Shown piece after piece: positions 38,805 through 48,375 of a stretch of DNA of 64,000 bases (positions are counted from its first letter, which is position 1; every line of letters begins with the position of its first letter). This stretch comes from Williamsia muralis (GTDB taxonomy: Bacteria > Actinomycetota > Actinomycetes > Mycobacteriales > Mycobacteriaceae), in NCBI RefSeq assembly GCF_002735905.1, contig NZ_PEBD01000004.1:1178001-1242000 (forward strand), given 5' to 3'. The notes beneath the pieces were generated by a model. That model was not told the origin of the DNA. It was given only the letters and a program-made list of their open reading frames with translations, and made no database searches. A program made the translations under genes and the position numbers.

Positions 38805-40403
38805 ATGAGTGATCGGGTGTTCGGGGTCTGGTGCCCGGATTGGCCGGCCGTCGCCGCGGCGGCAGAGATGGATCTGTCGCCGGATCGTCCGGTTGCGGTG
38901 CTGCGGTCCGGCCGCGTGATCGCCTGTTCTGCCGCGGCACGTGCGGTGGGGGTGCGCCGGGAGATGCGTAAACGCGATGCCCAGGCGCGGTGCCCCCAGC
39001 TGACCGTGACAGATGCGGACGAGGGACGTGATGCCCGGTTGTTCGAACCGGTGGCCGCCGCCGTCGCCGAACTGATCCCGATGGTCGAGGTGTTGCGGCC
39101 GGGACTTCTGGTGCTGCCAGCCCGTGGGGTTGCGCGCTATTTCGGTGGTGAAGAGGCGGCGGCCGAAAAACTCACCGACGTGGTGTCTGCCTGTGGCATC
39201 GAATCCCAGGTGGGTATCGCCGACGAACTCTTCACGGCGATCATCGCTGCTCGGCTCGGCAAGGTGGTACCTCCGGGCAAAGGTGCCGAGTTCCTTGCGC
39301 CACTGCGTATCTCGCAATTGGCGGTGGAGCCCAGCATGTGTGCCGACGATCGACCTGCCCTGGTCGATCTGCTGTGGCGGATGGGGCTTCGAACCATCGG
39401 CGCCTTTGCCGAACTGTCGTCCACCGATGTCGCCACCCGCTTCGGGGCGGACGCGATCTTCGCGCACCGCACCGCTCGGGCATTGCCGCAACGCCCGCCG
39501 TCGGGGCAAGCGCCACCACCGGACCTGGTCGTCGAACATCGCTGCGACCCACCGGTGGACCGCGTCGATGCCGCCGCCTTCATCGGCAGGCGACTGTCCG
39601 CCCAGCTGCACGATGTGCTGGCCGCGGCGTCGGTGGCCTGCACGCGGCTCACCGTGCAGGCCACCACCGAGAGCGGTCGTGAGTACTCCCGCACCTGGCG
39701 TTGTGCACAGCCGCTGACCCCTGACGCGACAGCTGACCGGATCCGCTGGCAATTGGAAGGGTGGCTTTCCGGACGCAGCGCCGCCGACCGCCCAGATGGG
39801 CCGGTGGTGATGTTGCGTCTCGATCCGGTGGAGGTGATCGGCTCGGGTGCGATGCAACTCGGGCTCACGGGCGGGGGATTGGCCGGAGGAGACGGAGAAG
39901 TGGCCGAGCGGGTGCGCCGGGCACTGGTGCGGGTGCAGGGGTTGTTGGGAGGCGAACGCGTGCAGGTTCCGGTACGCAGTGGTGGCCGTGGGCCCGGTCA
40001 GCAGATCACCCTGGTACCCCTCGGGGACGAATTGGTGGCACAGGCCGACCCGGATGCCCCCTGGCCGGGGCAATTGCCGGGACCGTCGCCCTCAGTGCTG
40101 CCGATGGCACCGGTGACCCTTCTCGACGCCGAGGACTCCCCGGTGCAGGTCACTGCCCGCGGCAGTTTCAGTGCCGATCCGGCCAGTCTGACCTGGGGCC
40201 GGCGCAGTTGGTCGTTGAGCTGGTGGGCGGGGCCGTGGGCCACCGACGAACGGTGGTGGGCCGCAGGGCCGGGGGATGGTGGCGGTGGCGTCGATGTGCA
40301 TGTCGGGACATACGCCAGAGCGCAAGTGCTGCTAGAGGATTCACGAGCATTGTTGCTGCACTACCAAGATGGGCAGTGGACCGTCGAAGGCGTGTACGAA
40401 TGA
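38805..40403 (+). CDS. imuB: Y-family polymerase-like mutasome protein ImuB (catalytically inactive)
   Basis: A 532-residue Y-family fold protein. The palm's first acidic motif is VFGVWCPDWPAVAAAAE rather than the DxDxFFA of active polymerases, and the second (normally SIDE) reads LLVLPARGVARYFGG, so the metal-binding acids are missing. The remaining fingers, thumb (IGAFAELSSTDVATRFG) and little-finger regions are recognisable. In mycobacteria ImuB is the adaptor that links DnaE2 to the beta clamp. A clamp-binding motif may be in the 350-380 region but was not assigned. Second gene of the SOS-controlled imuA'-imuB operon. Confidence 0.92.
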   Translation: MSDRVFGVWCPDWPAVAAAAEMDLSPDRPVAVLRSGRVIACSAAARAVGVRREMRKRDAQARCPQLTVTDADEGRDARLFEPVAAAVAELIPMVEVLRPGLLVLPARGVARYFGGEEAAAEKLTDVVSACGIESQVGIADELFTAIIAARLGKVVPPGKGAEFLAPLRISQLAVEPSMCADDRPALVDLLWRMGLRTIGAFAELSSTDVATRFGADAIFAHRTARALPQRPPSGQAPPPDLVVEHRCDPPVDRVDAAAFIGRRLSAQLHDVLAAASVACTRLTVQATTESGREYSRTWRCAQPLTPDATADRIRWQLEGWLSGRSAADRPDGPVVMLRLDPVEVIGSGAMQLGLTGGGLAGGDGEVAERVRRALVRVQGLLGGERVQVPVRSGGRGPGQQITLVPLGDELVAQADPDAPWPGQLPGPSPSVLPMAPVTLLDAEDSPVQVTARGSFSADPASLTWGRRSWSLSWWAGPWATDERWWAAGPGDGGGGVDVHVGTYARAQVLLEDSRALLLHYQDGQWTVEGVYE

Positions 40404-40541
40404 CGCACGGTACGCCGCACGGCGGATGTGGGCCCTGTTTCACCCAGGGTGACGAGAACACTTGGACAGTCCGTCGTTCCCGACTTCGATGGCAGCGAGC
40501 GCCTTCCGGCGCCCTCTCGACACCCGAAGGACCTGATACCG

Positions 40542-41915
40542 ATGAGTCGTCAACTGCACCTGGGCGGATTCCTGATCGCCTCGCCCGTCACCCATTCCCA
40601 TGCCGCATGGAGGCACCCGGGCTCCACGACGGAATTCTTCTCACCCGAGCACTATCACCGTGTCGGCCGCATCCTCGAGCGCGGCAAGTTCGACTTCGCG
40701 TTCTTCGCGGATCTGCTGGCCGCCCCCTTGCGTTTCGGTGCAGATCAGTCCGAACCACTGCGTCGTGGCACCCAGGCCGCCGCGACACTCGATCCGTCCG
40801 TTGTCGCCGCCAGCATCGCCGCGGTCACCAGCCATCTGGGCATCGCGATCACCAAGTCCACCACCTACTTCCACCCGTACGAACTCGCTCGGGTCTTCGG
40901 CTCCCTCGACCACATATCCCGCGGCCGGGTGGCATGGAACATCGTCACATCCCTGACCCAGGCCGAAGCGCTCAATTTCGGTTTCGACCAGCACGTGGCA
41001 CACGACGAGCGATATCTGCGAGCCGAGGAGTTCGTGCAGACCGCAGTGGAGCTGTGGTCGGCGTGGGACGAGGACGCCGTTGTCGCGGACAAGGCGAGCG
41101 GGGTGTGGGCCGATGCGGACAAGGTTCGTCCGGTCGACCACGACGGTCGGTACTACCGCACCCGGGGCCCGCTGAACCAGCCGAGATCACCCCAGCATCG
41201 TCCGGTGCTCATCCAGGCCGGATCGTCCTCCACAGGAAAGGATTTTGCGGCCCGATGGGCCGAAGCCATCTTCGAGATCGACCCGACGCCGGAAGGGCGT
41301 CGGGCCTACTACGACGACGTCAAGTCGCGTGTGGTCGACGTGGGCCGCAATCCCGACCATGTCAAGATCCTGCCCTCGTTCATCCCGTTCATCGGTGAGA
41401 CCGAATCGATGGCCCGGGAGAAGCAGGCGTTCCACAACGAACTCGCAGATCCGATCTCGGGCCTGATCACACTGTCGGTACACACCGACCACGACTTCTC
41501 GCAGTACGACCTCGACGCCCCACTGGAAGACATCTCCGTCTCCGGAACGCAGGGACTGTTCGATGTGGCGAGGCGTCTGAGTGAACGGAACAGCCTGACG
41601 CTCCGCGACATCGGCAAGCTCTACGCGCAGGGAGTGCTGCTGCCGCAATTCGTGGGTACCGCTTCCGACGTGGCCGATCAGATCGAGGCCGGGTTCACCG
41701 GGGGAGAAGCCGATGGCTACATCGTCTCCACGGCCCAGACACCGGGAACGTTCAACGACTTCGTCGACTATGTGGTCCCCGAGCTCCAGCGTCGCGGTCT
41801 GTTCCGTACGGAGTACCAGGGCAGCACGTTGCGGGAAAACCTGGGGCTCGGGCATCCGGACGAAGACCTGCCAGCAGACATCCGCGAGCGGTCGCTGGTA
41901 CCCGCTGCAGGCTGA
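40542..41915 (+). CDS. LLM-class flavin-dependent monooxygenase (NtaA/DszA-like)
   Basis: A 457-residue protein started at MSRQLHLGGFLIA, the family's usual N-terminus, with GAAGG upstream. Bacterial-luciferase-like TIM barrel motifs: HAAWRHPGS, GKFDFAFFADLLA, THLGIAITKSTTYFHPYELAR-type segment (HLGIAITKSTTY), SRGRVAWNIVTSL, VLIQAGSSSTGKDFAARWAE and NPDHVKILPSFIP. The NtaA/SnaA/DszA subgroup uses FMNH2 from a separate reductase to oxidise sulfur or nitrogen compounds such as nitrilotriacetate or dibenzothiophene sulfone. No reductase gene is adjacent; substrate unknown. It lies between imuB and dnaE2, interrupting the mutasome genes. Confidence 0.9.
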   Translation: MSRQLHLGGFLIASPVTHSHAAWRHPGSTTEFFSPEHYHRVGRILERGKFDFAFFADLLAAPLRFGADQSEPLRRGTQAAATLDPSVVAASIAAVTSHLGIAITKSTTYFHPYELARVFGSLDHISRGRVAWNIVTSLTQAEALNFGFDQHVAHDERYLRAEEFVQTAVELWSAWDEDAVVADKASGVWADADKVRPVDHDGRYYRTRGPLNQPRSPQHRPVLIQAGSSSTGKDFAARWAEAIFEIDPTPEGRRAYYDDVKSRVVDVGRNPDHVKILPSFIPFIGETESMAREKQAFHNELADPISGLITLSVHTDHDFSQYDLDAPLEDISVSGTQGLFDVARRLSERNSLTLRDIGKLYAQGVLLPQFVGTASDVADQIEAGFTGGEADGYIVSTAQTPGTFNDFVDYVVPELQRRGLFRTEYQGSTLRENLGLGHPDEDLPADIRERSLVPAAG

Positions 41916-41927
41916 CACCCTGCAGCG
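41903..41927. terminator. Hairpin over the monooxygenase stop codon
   Basis: CGCTGCAGG pairs perfectly with CCTGCAGCG across a 7-base loop that contains the TGA stop. It lies between convergent genes and probably ends transcription from both; no U-tract. Confidence 0.6.
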
Positions 41928-41936
41928 CAGGGCAAT

Positions 41937-42479
41937 TCACTGCAACTTACGTAAGGTGTTGAGGTTCCGGTTGGTGAGGAACCAGCCGGAATCCGACTTC
42001 TTCTTCGATCCGGTGCGTTTACCGATCACGCTGTCGAGGGTGTCGCCTTTTCGTACCTGCCAGTACAGCACCGACTCGCCTGCTGCGATCTGTTCCTGCT
42101 GCGGATCGAGTTCGTCCGCGATCGCGGCGACGAGGTCGACCTGAACGGGGTCGGAGTAGAAGACGACATATGCGTGCCAGTCGTCTCGTTCGGGGAACGG
42201 GTAGGCGTCGATGATCGCAGTGAGCCTGTCGACAGGCACCACGAGAACCCCTGCCGCGTAGCCGAATCGGTCGGACAAAGCCTTCTCGAGTGCAGCGGTG
42301 AGCCCGTCCACATCGGTACTCGGTGACTCGAACAGTACATTGCCGCTGGCGAGCACGGTCTTGACGTTCGTGTGCCCGAGCGCTTCGACGCAGGCCTTGA
42401 GGTCGGCCATCTTGATTCGGATGCCACCCACGTTGACACCGCGCAACAGGGCTGCGTATCGGTGCGCCGTCCGCGCCAT
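41937..42479 (-). CDS. DUF1697 family protein
   Basis: A 180-residue protein of the DUF1697/PF08002 family: RYAALLRGVNVGGIRIKMADL at the N-terminus, VLASGNVLFES, the basic/acidic domain ending in a C-terminal KRTGSKKKSDSGWFLTNRNLNTLRKL, which matches the family signature (TxRNxxTL). Function unknown; the fold is compact alpha/beta and it has been seen as a stand-alone gene across bacteria. Start ATG overlaps the serpin stop (TGATG), so it is the last gene of a three-gene unit with the serpin and the D-amino-acid enzyme. Confidence 0.9.
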   Translation of the reverse strand: MARTAHRYAALLRGVNVGGIRIKMADLKACVEALGHTNVKTVLASGNVLFESPSTDVDGLTAALEKALSDRFGYAAGVLVVPVDRLTAIIDAYPFPERDDWHAYVVFYSDPVQVDLVAAIADELDPQQEQIAAGESVLYWQVRKGDTLDSVIGKRTGSKKKSDSGWFLTNRNLNTLRKLQ

Positions 42480-43744
42480 CAGACCCTCCCCGGCTTGTTG
42501 ATCGATCCGAGGAACAGCGGCAAACCCGTTGAGGTGTCGATGATCTGGTACACGAATGGTCGGTCGGCGACGAAGAGTTCCATCTGCTCAGGGGGCATCG
42601 CGGTGACACCGGCATCGATCTGGGTCGCCGACGCTGCCACCGTGCCTTTTTCGCCCACCGTGATGGTGCTGTCCTGGGCGGCGGCCGTGACGAGCAGCTG
42701 GGGGCTGATGCCGTTCAAATCGGCAGCGTCGGTGAACAGTTCTCGGACGCCGAGCGCTTCGAGCACGGTCTTGAGATCCACCGAACTCTCCACCTCCCAT
42801 CGAGGCAGACTCACCGACACCGATGTGGTGGGCGCCGAACGCAGCTGTGTGCTCGCCCCGGAAAGCACCTGTTGGTCGAGTATCGTCCTCACGTCGCGGC
42901 CCTCGGGCAAGAACACCTGCATGGCCAGTCCGTCGGAATAGGGCAGTTGCACGCCGGTCCACCCCGCGCCGGAGACCCAGTTGGCCGAGACCGTTCTGCG
43001 CATCATGTTGACCTCGTCGACCGATCCGTCAGCGGAGGTGAAATCGGTTGGTGCAGTGGAATCCGGTGAGAACGGCTGTTGCCACGCGGCTGCGAGGTAG
43101 ACGGTCGAGAGAAGGCTGATCACCGTGTCCGGGTTGTAGTCGGTGGGGGTCTCGAGGATCTTGCCCCCGGTGTTCACCGCCAGCCATTTGTCGATGGCGG
43201 ATTCGGTGTCAGGCGATGTGAAGTCCACCGGATACACCCCGCTGTCGAAACGGCTGCCGAGCACTTCGAGGTATTCGGCGGCGACCTCCACCGAATCGTC
43301 GATGAAGATTCCGGCAGCCTGATGGAACACCGGTGGGGTGGGGGGTTTGTCCTCGTCGACGCCGCCGGGATCACCGTCGAATCGATCGAGCTGTCCGATC
43401 AGCGCCGCACTGGCATCGTCGTCCTGCTGACCGATCACCGCATCGAGTTCGGCAGCGGTGGTGCCACCCGCGCCCGCCCGCAGCATCTGTAGTGCGATCA
43501 TCGCGCTCCACGGAGAGATCACCTGATTGTCCGAGAGGTCGGTGCCCCGCAGCACGTCGACGCCGAACCCCGTGGTGTCGACGACCATGGTGTCTGCCGT
43601 TTCACGCACTTCGTCGACGCCGATCTGGTCGAAGCGGACCCCGGAGGCCTTGGTCAGTTGTGCGGTCACCGCCTGCTCCGATTCCCGGGCACAGCCGGCC
43701 ACGGTCAGGGTGATGATCAGCACCACCGTCCACAGGGCTCTCAC
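42479..43744 (-). CDS. Serpin-family lipoprotein (serine protease inhibitor)
   Basis: A 421-residue protein. GTG 43744 gives a clean lipoprotein signal (MRALWTVVLIITLTVAGC, lipobox TVAGC) with AGGAG upstream and overlaps the preceding stop (GTGA). The serpin body includes VISPWSAMIALQMLRAGAGG, VYLAAAWQQPF, MRRTVSANW, VQLPYSDGLAMQVFLPE and LPRWEVESSVDL. The reactive-centre hinge reads GEKGTVAASAT, close to the inhibitory consensus, and the loop ends before LFVADRPFVYQI. So it should be an inhibitory serpin on the outer face of the membrane, likely against secreted host or own proteases. Target cannot be read from the loop. Confidence 0.9.
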   Translation of the reverse strand: MRALWTVVLIITLTVAGCARESEQAVTAQLTKASGVRFDQIGVDEVRETADTMVVDTTGFGVDVLRGTDLSDNQVISPWSAMIALQMLRAGAGGTTAAELDAVIGQQDDDASAALIGQLDRFDGDPGGVDEDKPPTPPVFHQAAGIFIDDSVEVAAEYLEVLGSRFDSGVYPVDFTSPDTESAIDKWLAVNTGGKILETPTDYNPDTVISLLSTVYLAAAWQQPFSPDSTAPTDFTSADGSVDEVNMMRRTVSANWVSGAGWTGVQLPYSDGLAMQVFLPEGRDVRTILDQQVLSGASTQLRSAPTTSVSVSLPRWEVESSVDLKTVLEALGVRELFTDAADLNGISPQLLVTAAAQDSTITVGEKGTVAASATQIDAGVTAMPPEQMELFVADRPFVYQIIDTSTGLPLFLGSINKPGRV

Positions 43745-44853
43745 GAGTTGGCTCCTCGTGCGCTCACCCGCCACGGCGTCACCTCACCGGCGAGGTCGAC
43801 CACCATCAGCTCGTTTGCGAGATTGACTGCGGCACAGACGTGATTGGGCGCCACCTGAACCCGGTCTCCCACCTCCGGCCGCGACTGCGAATTGGCGAAG
43901 TCGACGGTGGCGTGGTGTTCGGACAGTGCAATGACACGGGCGTCGGGATAGGTCGGCAGACGGCCACCGCCGCTGGCCCACGCGGGCTGGTCAGCCCCCA
44001 GAACCTTGCTGCCACAATCGAGTACCACTTTGCCTGCTTCGCGGTGGACGACCGTGGTGACCGCGGTGAGCGCCACCTGCGCGAACGTGCAGATACCCAA
44101 TTCCACCTGCTGGGCATCACCGAACACGTACACGCCCGGCCGGATCTCGGTGAGCACCGAAGGATCCGCCTCGCTCGCCGATGGCGTCGAACCACCACTG
44201 CGGATGACCGGATCGATACCGCCGTTGCGCAGCGACTGGGCTGCCATGGCAAGGGCTCCGGACTCTTGCCTGGCCACCCCGGCGGGACGGCCGGGTTGGT
44301 AGCTGTGTCCGGGAAAGGTGAACGCGCCGAGCACTTTCAGTCCTGCCGCCACCGCACGATGTCCGACATCGCCGGCGCGCTGAGGATGCACGCCGGTCCG
44401 GTGATGACCGCTGTCGATCTCGACGAGCACACGCGCGCCAGGCAGGTGCTGTGCCAACTGCCCGGCGCCTGCCGCCGAATCCACGGTCAGGAGCACTTGG
44501 GCCTGATCCATGACCCTGCGAAGTCGCTGCGCCTTGCTCTCGGTGACCCAGAGCGGATAGGCGATGAACAGATCGGTGATGCCCGCCGCCGCGAACACCT
44601 CGGCTTCACCGATGGTGGCGACGGTCAGCCCGACCGCTCCATGCGCGATCTGACGGTGGGCGAGTTCGGTGCTCTTGTGGGTCTTGGCATGCGGGCGCAG
44701 CGCCAGACCCGATCCGGCGGCGAACTCGGACATCCGTGCGAGGTTGGCGTCGAGAACGACGTCGTCGACGGCGAGAAACGGGGTGTCCAGGGCTGCGGTG
44801 GCAGTGAGCACCCTGTTGTCGGGGCCTGAGTCGACACTGTCGGTGTGGGTCAC
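43741..44853 (-). CDS. Fold-type III PLP enzyme, D-threonine aldolase/D-serine dehydratase-like
   Basis: A 370-residue enzyme, GTG start. An alanine-racemase-like N-terminal barrel carries the PLP lysine in RPHAKTHKS (about residue 57); IDSGHHRTGV is the middle motif. The C-terminal domain has SEHHATV and PNHVCAAVNL, the His/Cys metal site of D-threonine aldolases and D-serine dehydratases. It should act on beta-hydroxy D-amino acids. It is the first gene of a minus-strand unit with the serpin and DUF1697 genes, diverging from dnaE2 (234 bases between). No metabolic link to a serpin is known. Confidence 0.88.
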   Translation of the reverse strand: MTHTDSVDSGPDNRVLTATAALDTPFLAVDDVVLDANLARMSEFAAGSGLALRPHAKTHKSTELAHRQIAHGAVGLTVATIGEAEVFAAAGITDLFIAYPLWVTESKAQRLRRVMDQAQVLLTVDSAAGAGQLAQHLPGARVLVEIDSGHHRTGVHPQRAGDVGHRAVAAGLKVLGAFTFPGHSYQPGRPAGVARQESGALAMAAQSLRNGGIDPVIRSGGSTPSASEADPSVLTEIRPGVYVFGDAQQVELGICTFAQVALTAVTTVVHREAGKVVLDCGSKVLGADQPAWASGGGRLPTYPDARVIALSEHHATVDFANSQSRPEVGDRVQVAPNHVCAAVNLANELMVVDLAGEVTPWRVSARGANS

Positions 44854-45060
44854 CGCGCCGTGCCGTTGAGGTGTGTGAGGGTGCGGCCGGCTGCTGTCGA
44901 GTGTGGCGAGGGGTGTTGTCTCCGGCCGCTCGGGCCACCGACATCGCGGTGCATCATGTGGGTCAACAATGCCAGAGTCGGGTGACCCGTGCCGACATAA
45001 TCGGCTGTCCGGGCCGGTCCGTGGTGAGCGCTGCGAGCTGGCAATCGCCGGGCTTGTTCA

Positions 45061-45076
45061 TCGAAAACATGTTCGA
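45061..45076. promoter_or_regulatory. SOS (LexA) box upstream of dnaE2
   Basis: TCGAAAACATGTTCGA, the same variant of the SOS consensus as before imuA' (TCGAAA-n4-GTTCGA). It ends 11 bases before the GTG start, so LexA would cover the transcription start. Confidence 0.92.
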
Positions 45077-45087
45077 TACGGTGAGGT

Positions 45088-48000
45088 GTGGGTTGGCACA
45101 ACGGCCCTCCGACCTGGTCGGAGCTGGAACGGGTTCTCTCCGGGCGGCCGCATGTCGGCGGCCGATCCGGCGAGACCTTTGCCGGCGACGGTGGCGACAG
45201 TCCGGCGTGGTCGCGTAAACGCACGCCCTACGAGGCCGGCGAGTTACGACGAGGCAAGTCGCAGGTCCGGTACGCCGAACTGCACGCCCACAGCTCCTAC
45301 AGTTTTCTCGACGGGGCCAGCAGTCCCGAGGAGATGGCGGAGGAAGCGCATCGGCTGGGCCTCGAAGCCTTGGCGATCACCGACCACAACGGGTTCTACG
45401 GGGTGGTGCGTTTCGCCGAGGCAGCCCTGGAATGGAAGCTGCCCACCGTCTTCGGCTCCGAACTCTCGCTGCTGCGTGATGCCCCTCGCACCGGTGTGGC
45501 CGATCCGGACGGTTCGCATCTGCTGGTCCTGGCCCGGGGTCAGGAGGGCTACCGCAGGCTGTCCCGGCAGATCGCCGCCGGACACATGGCCGCAGGTGAG
45601 AAGGGACTCCTGCGTTTTGACGTCGAGACGTTGGCAGGGGCCGCGGACGGGCACTGGCTGATACTCACCGGATGCCGAAAAGGCACTGTGCGCCAGGCAC
45701 TGTCGTCGGGTGGCCCAGATGCCGCCGATGCAGCGCTCGGTGAGTTGGTCGACCTGTTCGGCCGCGACAACGTGGCCGTGGAACTGACCGCGCAAGGAAT
45801 GGCCGATGACGATGAACGCAACGCGGTGCTCGCCGGGCTGGCCCGGCGCAATCGGGTGATGACGGTGGCGACCACGGGCGCCCACTTCTCGGCGCCACAT
45901 CGCAGGCGGCTGGCGATGGCGATGGCCGCGGTGCGTGCCCGCCGCAGCCTGGATGAGATGGATGGCTGGCTCGCGCCCCTCGGGGGCGCCCACCTGCGCA
46001 GCGGGGACGAGATGGCGCGGCTTCTCAGTGCTCACCCCGATGCCATCGACAACGCCGCGATGCTGGCCGGCGAGCTCGCCTTCGGACTGCATCTGATCGC
46101 ACCGCAGTTGCCGCCGTTCGACGTACCCGAAGGGCACACGGAGAGTTCATGGCTGCGAGAACTGACCGCACGTGGGGCCACCGAGCGGTACGGAACGCCG
46201 CAGAGCCATCCCAAGGCGTATGAGCAGATCGAGCACGAACTCGATGTGATCGACACCCTCGGGTTCCCCGGCTACTTCCTGGTGGTCGAGGACATCGTCA
46301 GGTATTGCCGCGACAACGACATCCTCTGTCAGGGCCGCGGCAGTGCAGCCAACTCGGCGGTGTGTTACGCACTGGGCATCACCGCGATCGACCCGGTCGG
46401 CAACGATCTGCTGTTTGAACGATTCCTGTCACCTGCCCGCGATGGCCCGCCCGACATCGACATCGACATCGAGTCGGATCTGCGAGAAGAGGCCATCCAG
46501 TACGTGTACCGGCGGTACGGGAGGCAGAACGCCGCTCAGGTCGCCAATGTGATCACCTATCGGGGCAAGTCGTCGGTGCGGGATATGGCTCGCGCACTGG
46601 GGTATTCGGTGGGGCAGCAGGATGCCTGGAGCAAACAGGTGCATCGATACGATGCGGCAAAGGCCAACGAACACGACATCCCCGACGATGTGGTCGACCT
46701 CGCCAATCAGATCAACGGCATGCCGAGACATTTGGGAATCCATTCCGGCGGCATGGTGATCTGCGACCGGCCGATCGCCGACGTCTGTCCCACCGAATGG
46801 GCCAGGATGCCCAATCGCAGTGTGCTGCAATGGGACAAAGACGACTGCGCTGCCATCGGTCTGGTGAAGTTCGACATGCTGGGTCTGGGAATGCTCTCGG
46901 CCATCCACTACGCCATCGACTTCCTCGAGCAGCACCGCGGCATCCATGTGGACCTGGCGAAGATCGATCTGACCGAAAAAGCCGTGTACGACATGTTGTG
47001 CAAAGCAGACACCGTCGGGGTGTTCCAAGTGGAATCGCGGGCGCAGATGGCAACGCTGCCCCGCCTCAAGCCACGCAAGTTCTACGACCTGGTGGTGGAG
47101 GTGGCGCTCATCCGCCCCGGGCCCATTCAAGGTGGATCGGTGCACCCGTATATCCGGCGTCGCAACGGATTGGAAGAGCCGACCTGTGAACACCCTTCGA
47201 TGGAGGCGGCACTCGCGCGAACGCTGGGGGTGCCGCTGTTCCAGGAGCAGTTGATGCAGGTTGCGGTGGATGTGGCCGGGTTCAGTGCCGCGGAGGCCGA
47301 CCAGTTGCGCCGCGCGATGGGGTCGAAGCGATCGCCGGAGAAGATGAACCGGCTACGCGGCCGGTTCTACCAGGGGATGAAGGATCTGCACGGCATCACC
47401 GGGGAGATGGCCGACCGCATCTTCGAGAAGATGGCAGCGTTCGCCAATTTCGGTTTCCCGGAGAGTCATTCGCAGAGTTTTGCGTCCCTGGTGTTCTACT
47501 CGTCCTGGCTCAAGCTGCATCACCCGGCGGCCTTCTGCGCGGCGTTGATCAAAGCGCAGCCCATGGGCTTCTATTCACCGCAGACGCTGGTTGCCGACGC
47601 CCGGCGCCACGGCGTCGCCGTACATGGTCCTGACATCAACCTCTCGCAGGTGGACGCCGATCTGGAGAACGACGGACTCGACGTGCGCCTCGGGCTGGCG
47701 TCGGTGCGGTCGATCGGTACCGAATTGGCCGAGCAGATCGTCGAGCAGCGCTTGACCGGTGGCGCGTTCACGGGCGCAGCGGACCTGTCCCGGCGTACGA
47801 ATGTGAGCACCAACCAGCTCGAGGCCTTGGCCACGTCCGGGGCATTCGACTGTTTCGGCATCAGTCGACGGCAGGCGTTGTGGGATGCCGGTTCGGCAGC
47901 TCAGGAGAAGTCCGACCGGCTGCCGCTGCATGAGAACAGTGCTGCGCCGGCACTTCCGGGGATGAGTGAGGTCGAAATGGCGGCGTCGGACGTGTGGGCG

Positions 48001-48375
48001 ACGGGGGTCAGCCCGGGCAGCTATCCCACCGAGTTCATCCGCCCCCAGCTCGACGCGCTGGGAGTGGTCGCGGCAGCGGACCTGTTGTCGGTGCCCGACG
48101 GTTCCCGCGTGCTGGTCGGCGGTGCGGTGACCCACCGGCAACGACCCGCCACGGCGGCGGGGGTGACGTTCGTGAACCTGGAAGACGAGACCGGGATGGT
48201 CAATGTGGTGTGCTCGGTAGGTCTTTGGGCGAAATACCGCAAACTGGCTCAGACGGCGCCCGCCCTGCTGATCCGGGGGCGGGTGCAAAATGCCGAGGGG
48301 GCGGTGACGGTGGTGGCCGACCGCCTGCAGCGCATGGACCTCCGTGTCGGATCCCGATCTCGTGACTGGGCCTGA
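45088..48375 (+). CDS. dnaE2: Error-prone DNA polymerase DnaE2
   Basis: A 1095-residue C-family polymerase, GTG start directly after the SOS box. A short N-terminal tail precedes the PHP domain (YAELHAHSSYSFLDGASSPEE). The palm has GRGSAANSAVCYALG and the catalytic acids in PDIDIDIESDLREEA; YVYRRYGRQNAAQVANVITY and HLGIHSGGMVICDRPI follow, then the fingers with GFPESHSQSFA. The C-terminal OB-fold region (GVVAAADLLSVPDGSRVLVGG... TFVNLEDETGMVNVVC) is typical. DnaE2 performs SOS-induced translesion synthesis with ImuA' and ImuB encoded 4.7 kb upstream. Length matches the family; no exonuclease-type proofreading partner is nearby. Confidence 0.96.
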   Translation: MGWHNGPPTWSELERVLSGRPHVGGRSGETFAGDGGDSPAWSRKRTPYEAGELRRGKSQVRYAELHAHSSYSFLDGASSPEEMAEEAHRLGLEALAITDHNGFYGVVRFAEAALEWKLPTVFGSELSLLRDAPRTGVADPDGSHLLVLARGQEGYRRLSRQIAAGHMAAGEKGLLRFDVETLAGAADGHWLILTGCRKGTVRQALSSGGPDAADAALGELVDLFGRDNVAVELTAQGMADDDERNAVLAGLARRNRVMTVATTGAHFSAPHRRRLAMAMAAVRARRSLDEMDGWLAPLGGAHLRSGDEMARLLSAHPDAIDNAAMLAGELAFGLHLIAPQLPPFDVPEGHTESSWLRELTARGATERYGTPQSHPKAYEQIEHELDVIDTLGFPGYFLVVEDIVRYCRDNDILCQGRGSAANSAVCYALGITAIDPVGNDLLFERFLSPARDGPPDIDIDIESDLREEAIQYVYRRYGRQNAAQVANVITYRGKSSVRDMARALGYSVGQQDAWSKQVHRYDAAKANEHDIPDDVVDLANQINGMPRHLGIHSGGMVICDRPIADVCPTEWARMPNRSVLQWDKDDCAAIGLVKFDMLGLGMLSAIHYAIDFLEQHRGIHVDLAKIDLTEKAVYDMLCKADTVGVFQVESRAQMATLPRLKPRKFYDLVVEVALIRPGPIQGGSVHPYIRRRNGLEEPTCEHPSMEAALARTLGVPLFQEQLMQVAVDVAGFSAAEADQLRRAMGSKRSPEKMNRLRGRFYQGMKDLHGITGEMADRIFEKMAAFANFGFPESHSQSFASLVFYSSWLKLHHPAAFCAALIKAQPMGFYSPQTLVADARRHGVAVHGPDINLSQVDADLENDGLDVRLGLASVRSIGTELAEQIVEQRLTGGAFTGAADLSRRTNVSTNQLEALATSGAFDCFGISRRQALWDAGSAAQEKSDRLPLHENSAAPALPGMSEVEMAASDVWATGVSPGSYPTEFIRPQLDALGVVAAADLLSVPDGSRVLVGGAVTHRQRPATAAGVTFVNLEDETGMVNVVCSVGLWAKYRKLAQTAPALLIRGRVQNAEGAVTVVADRLQRMDLRVGSRSRDWA

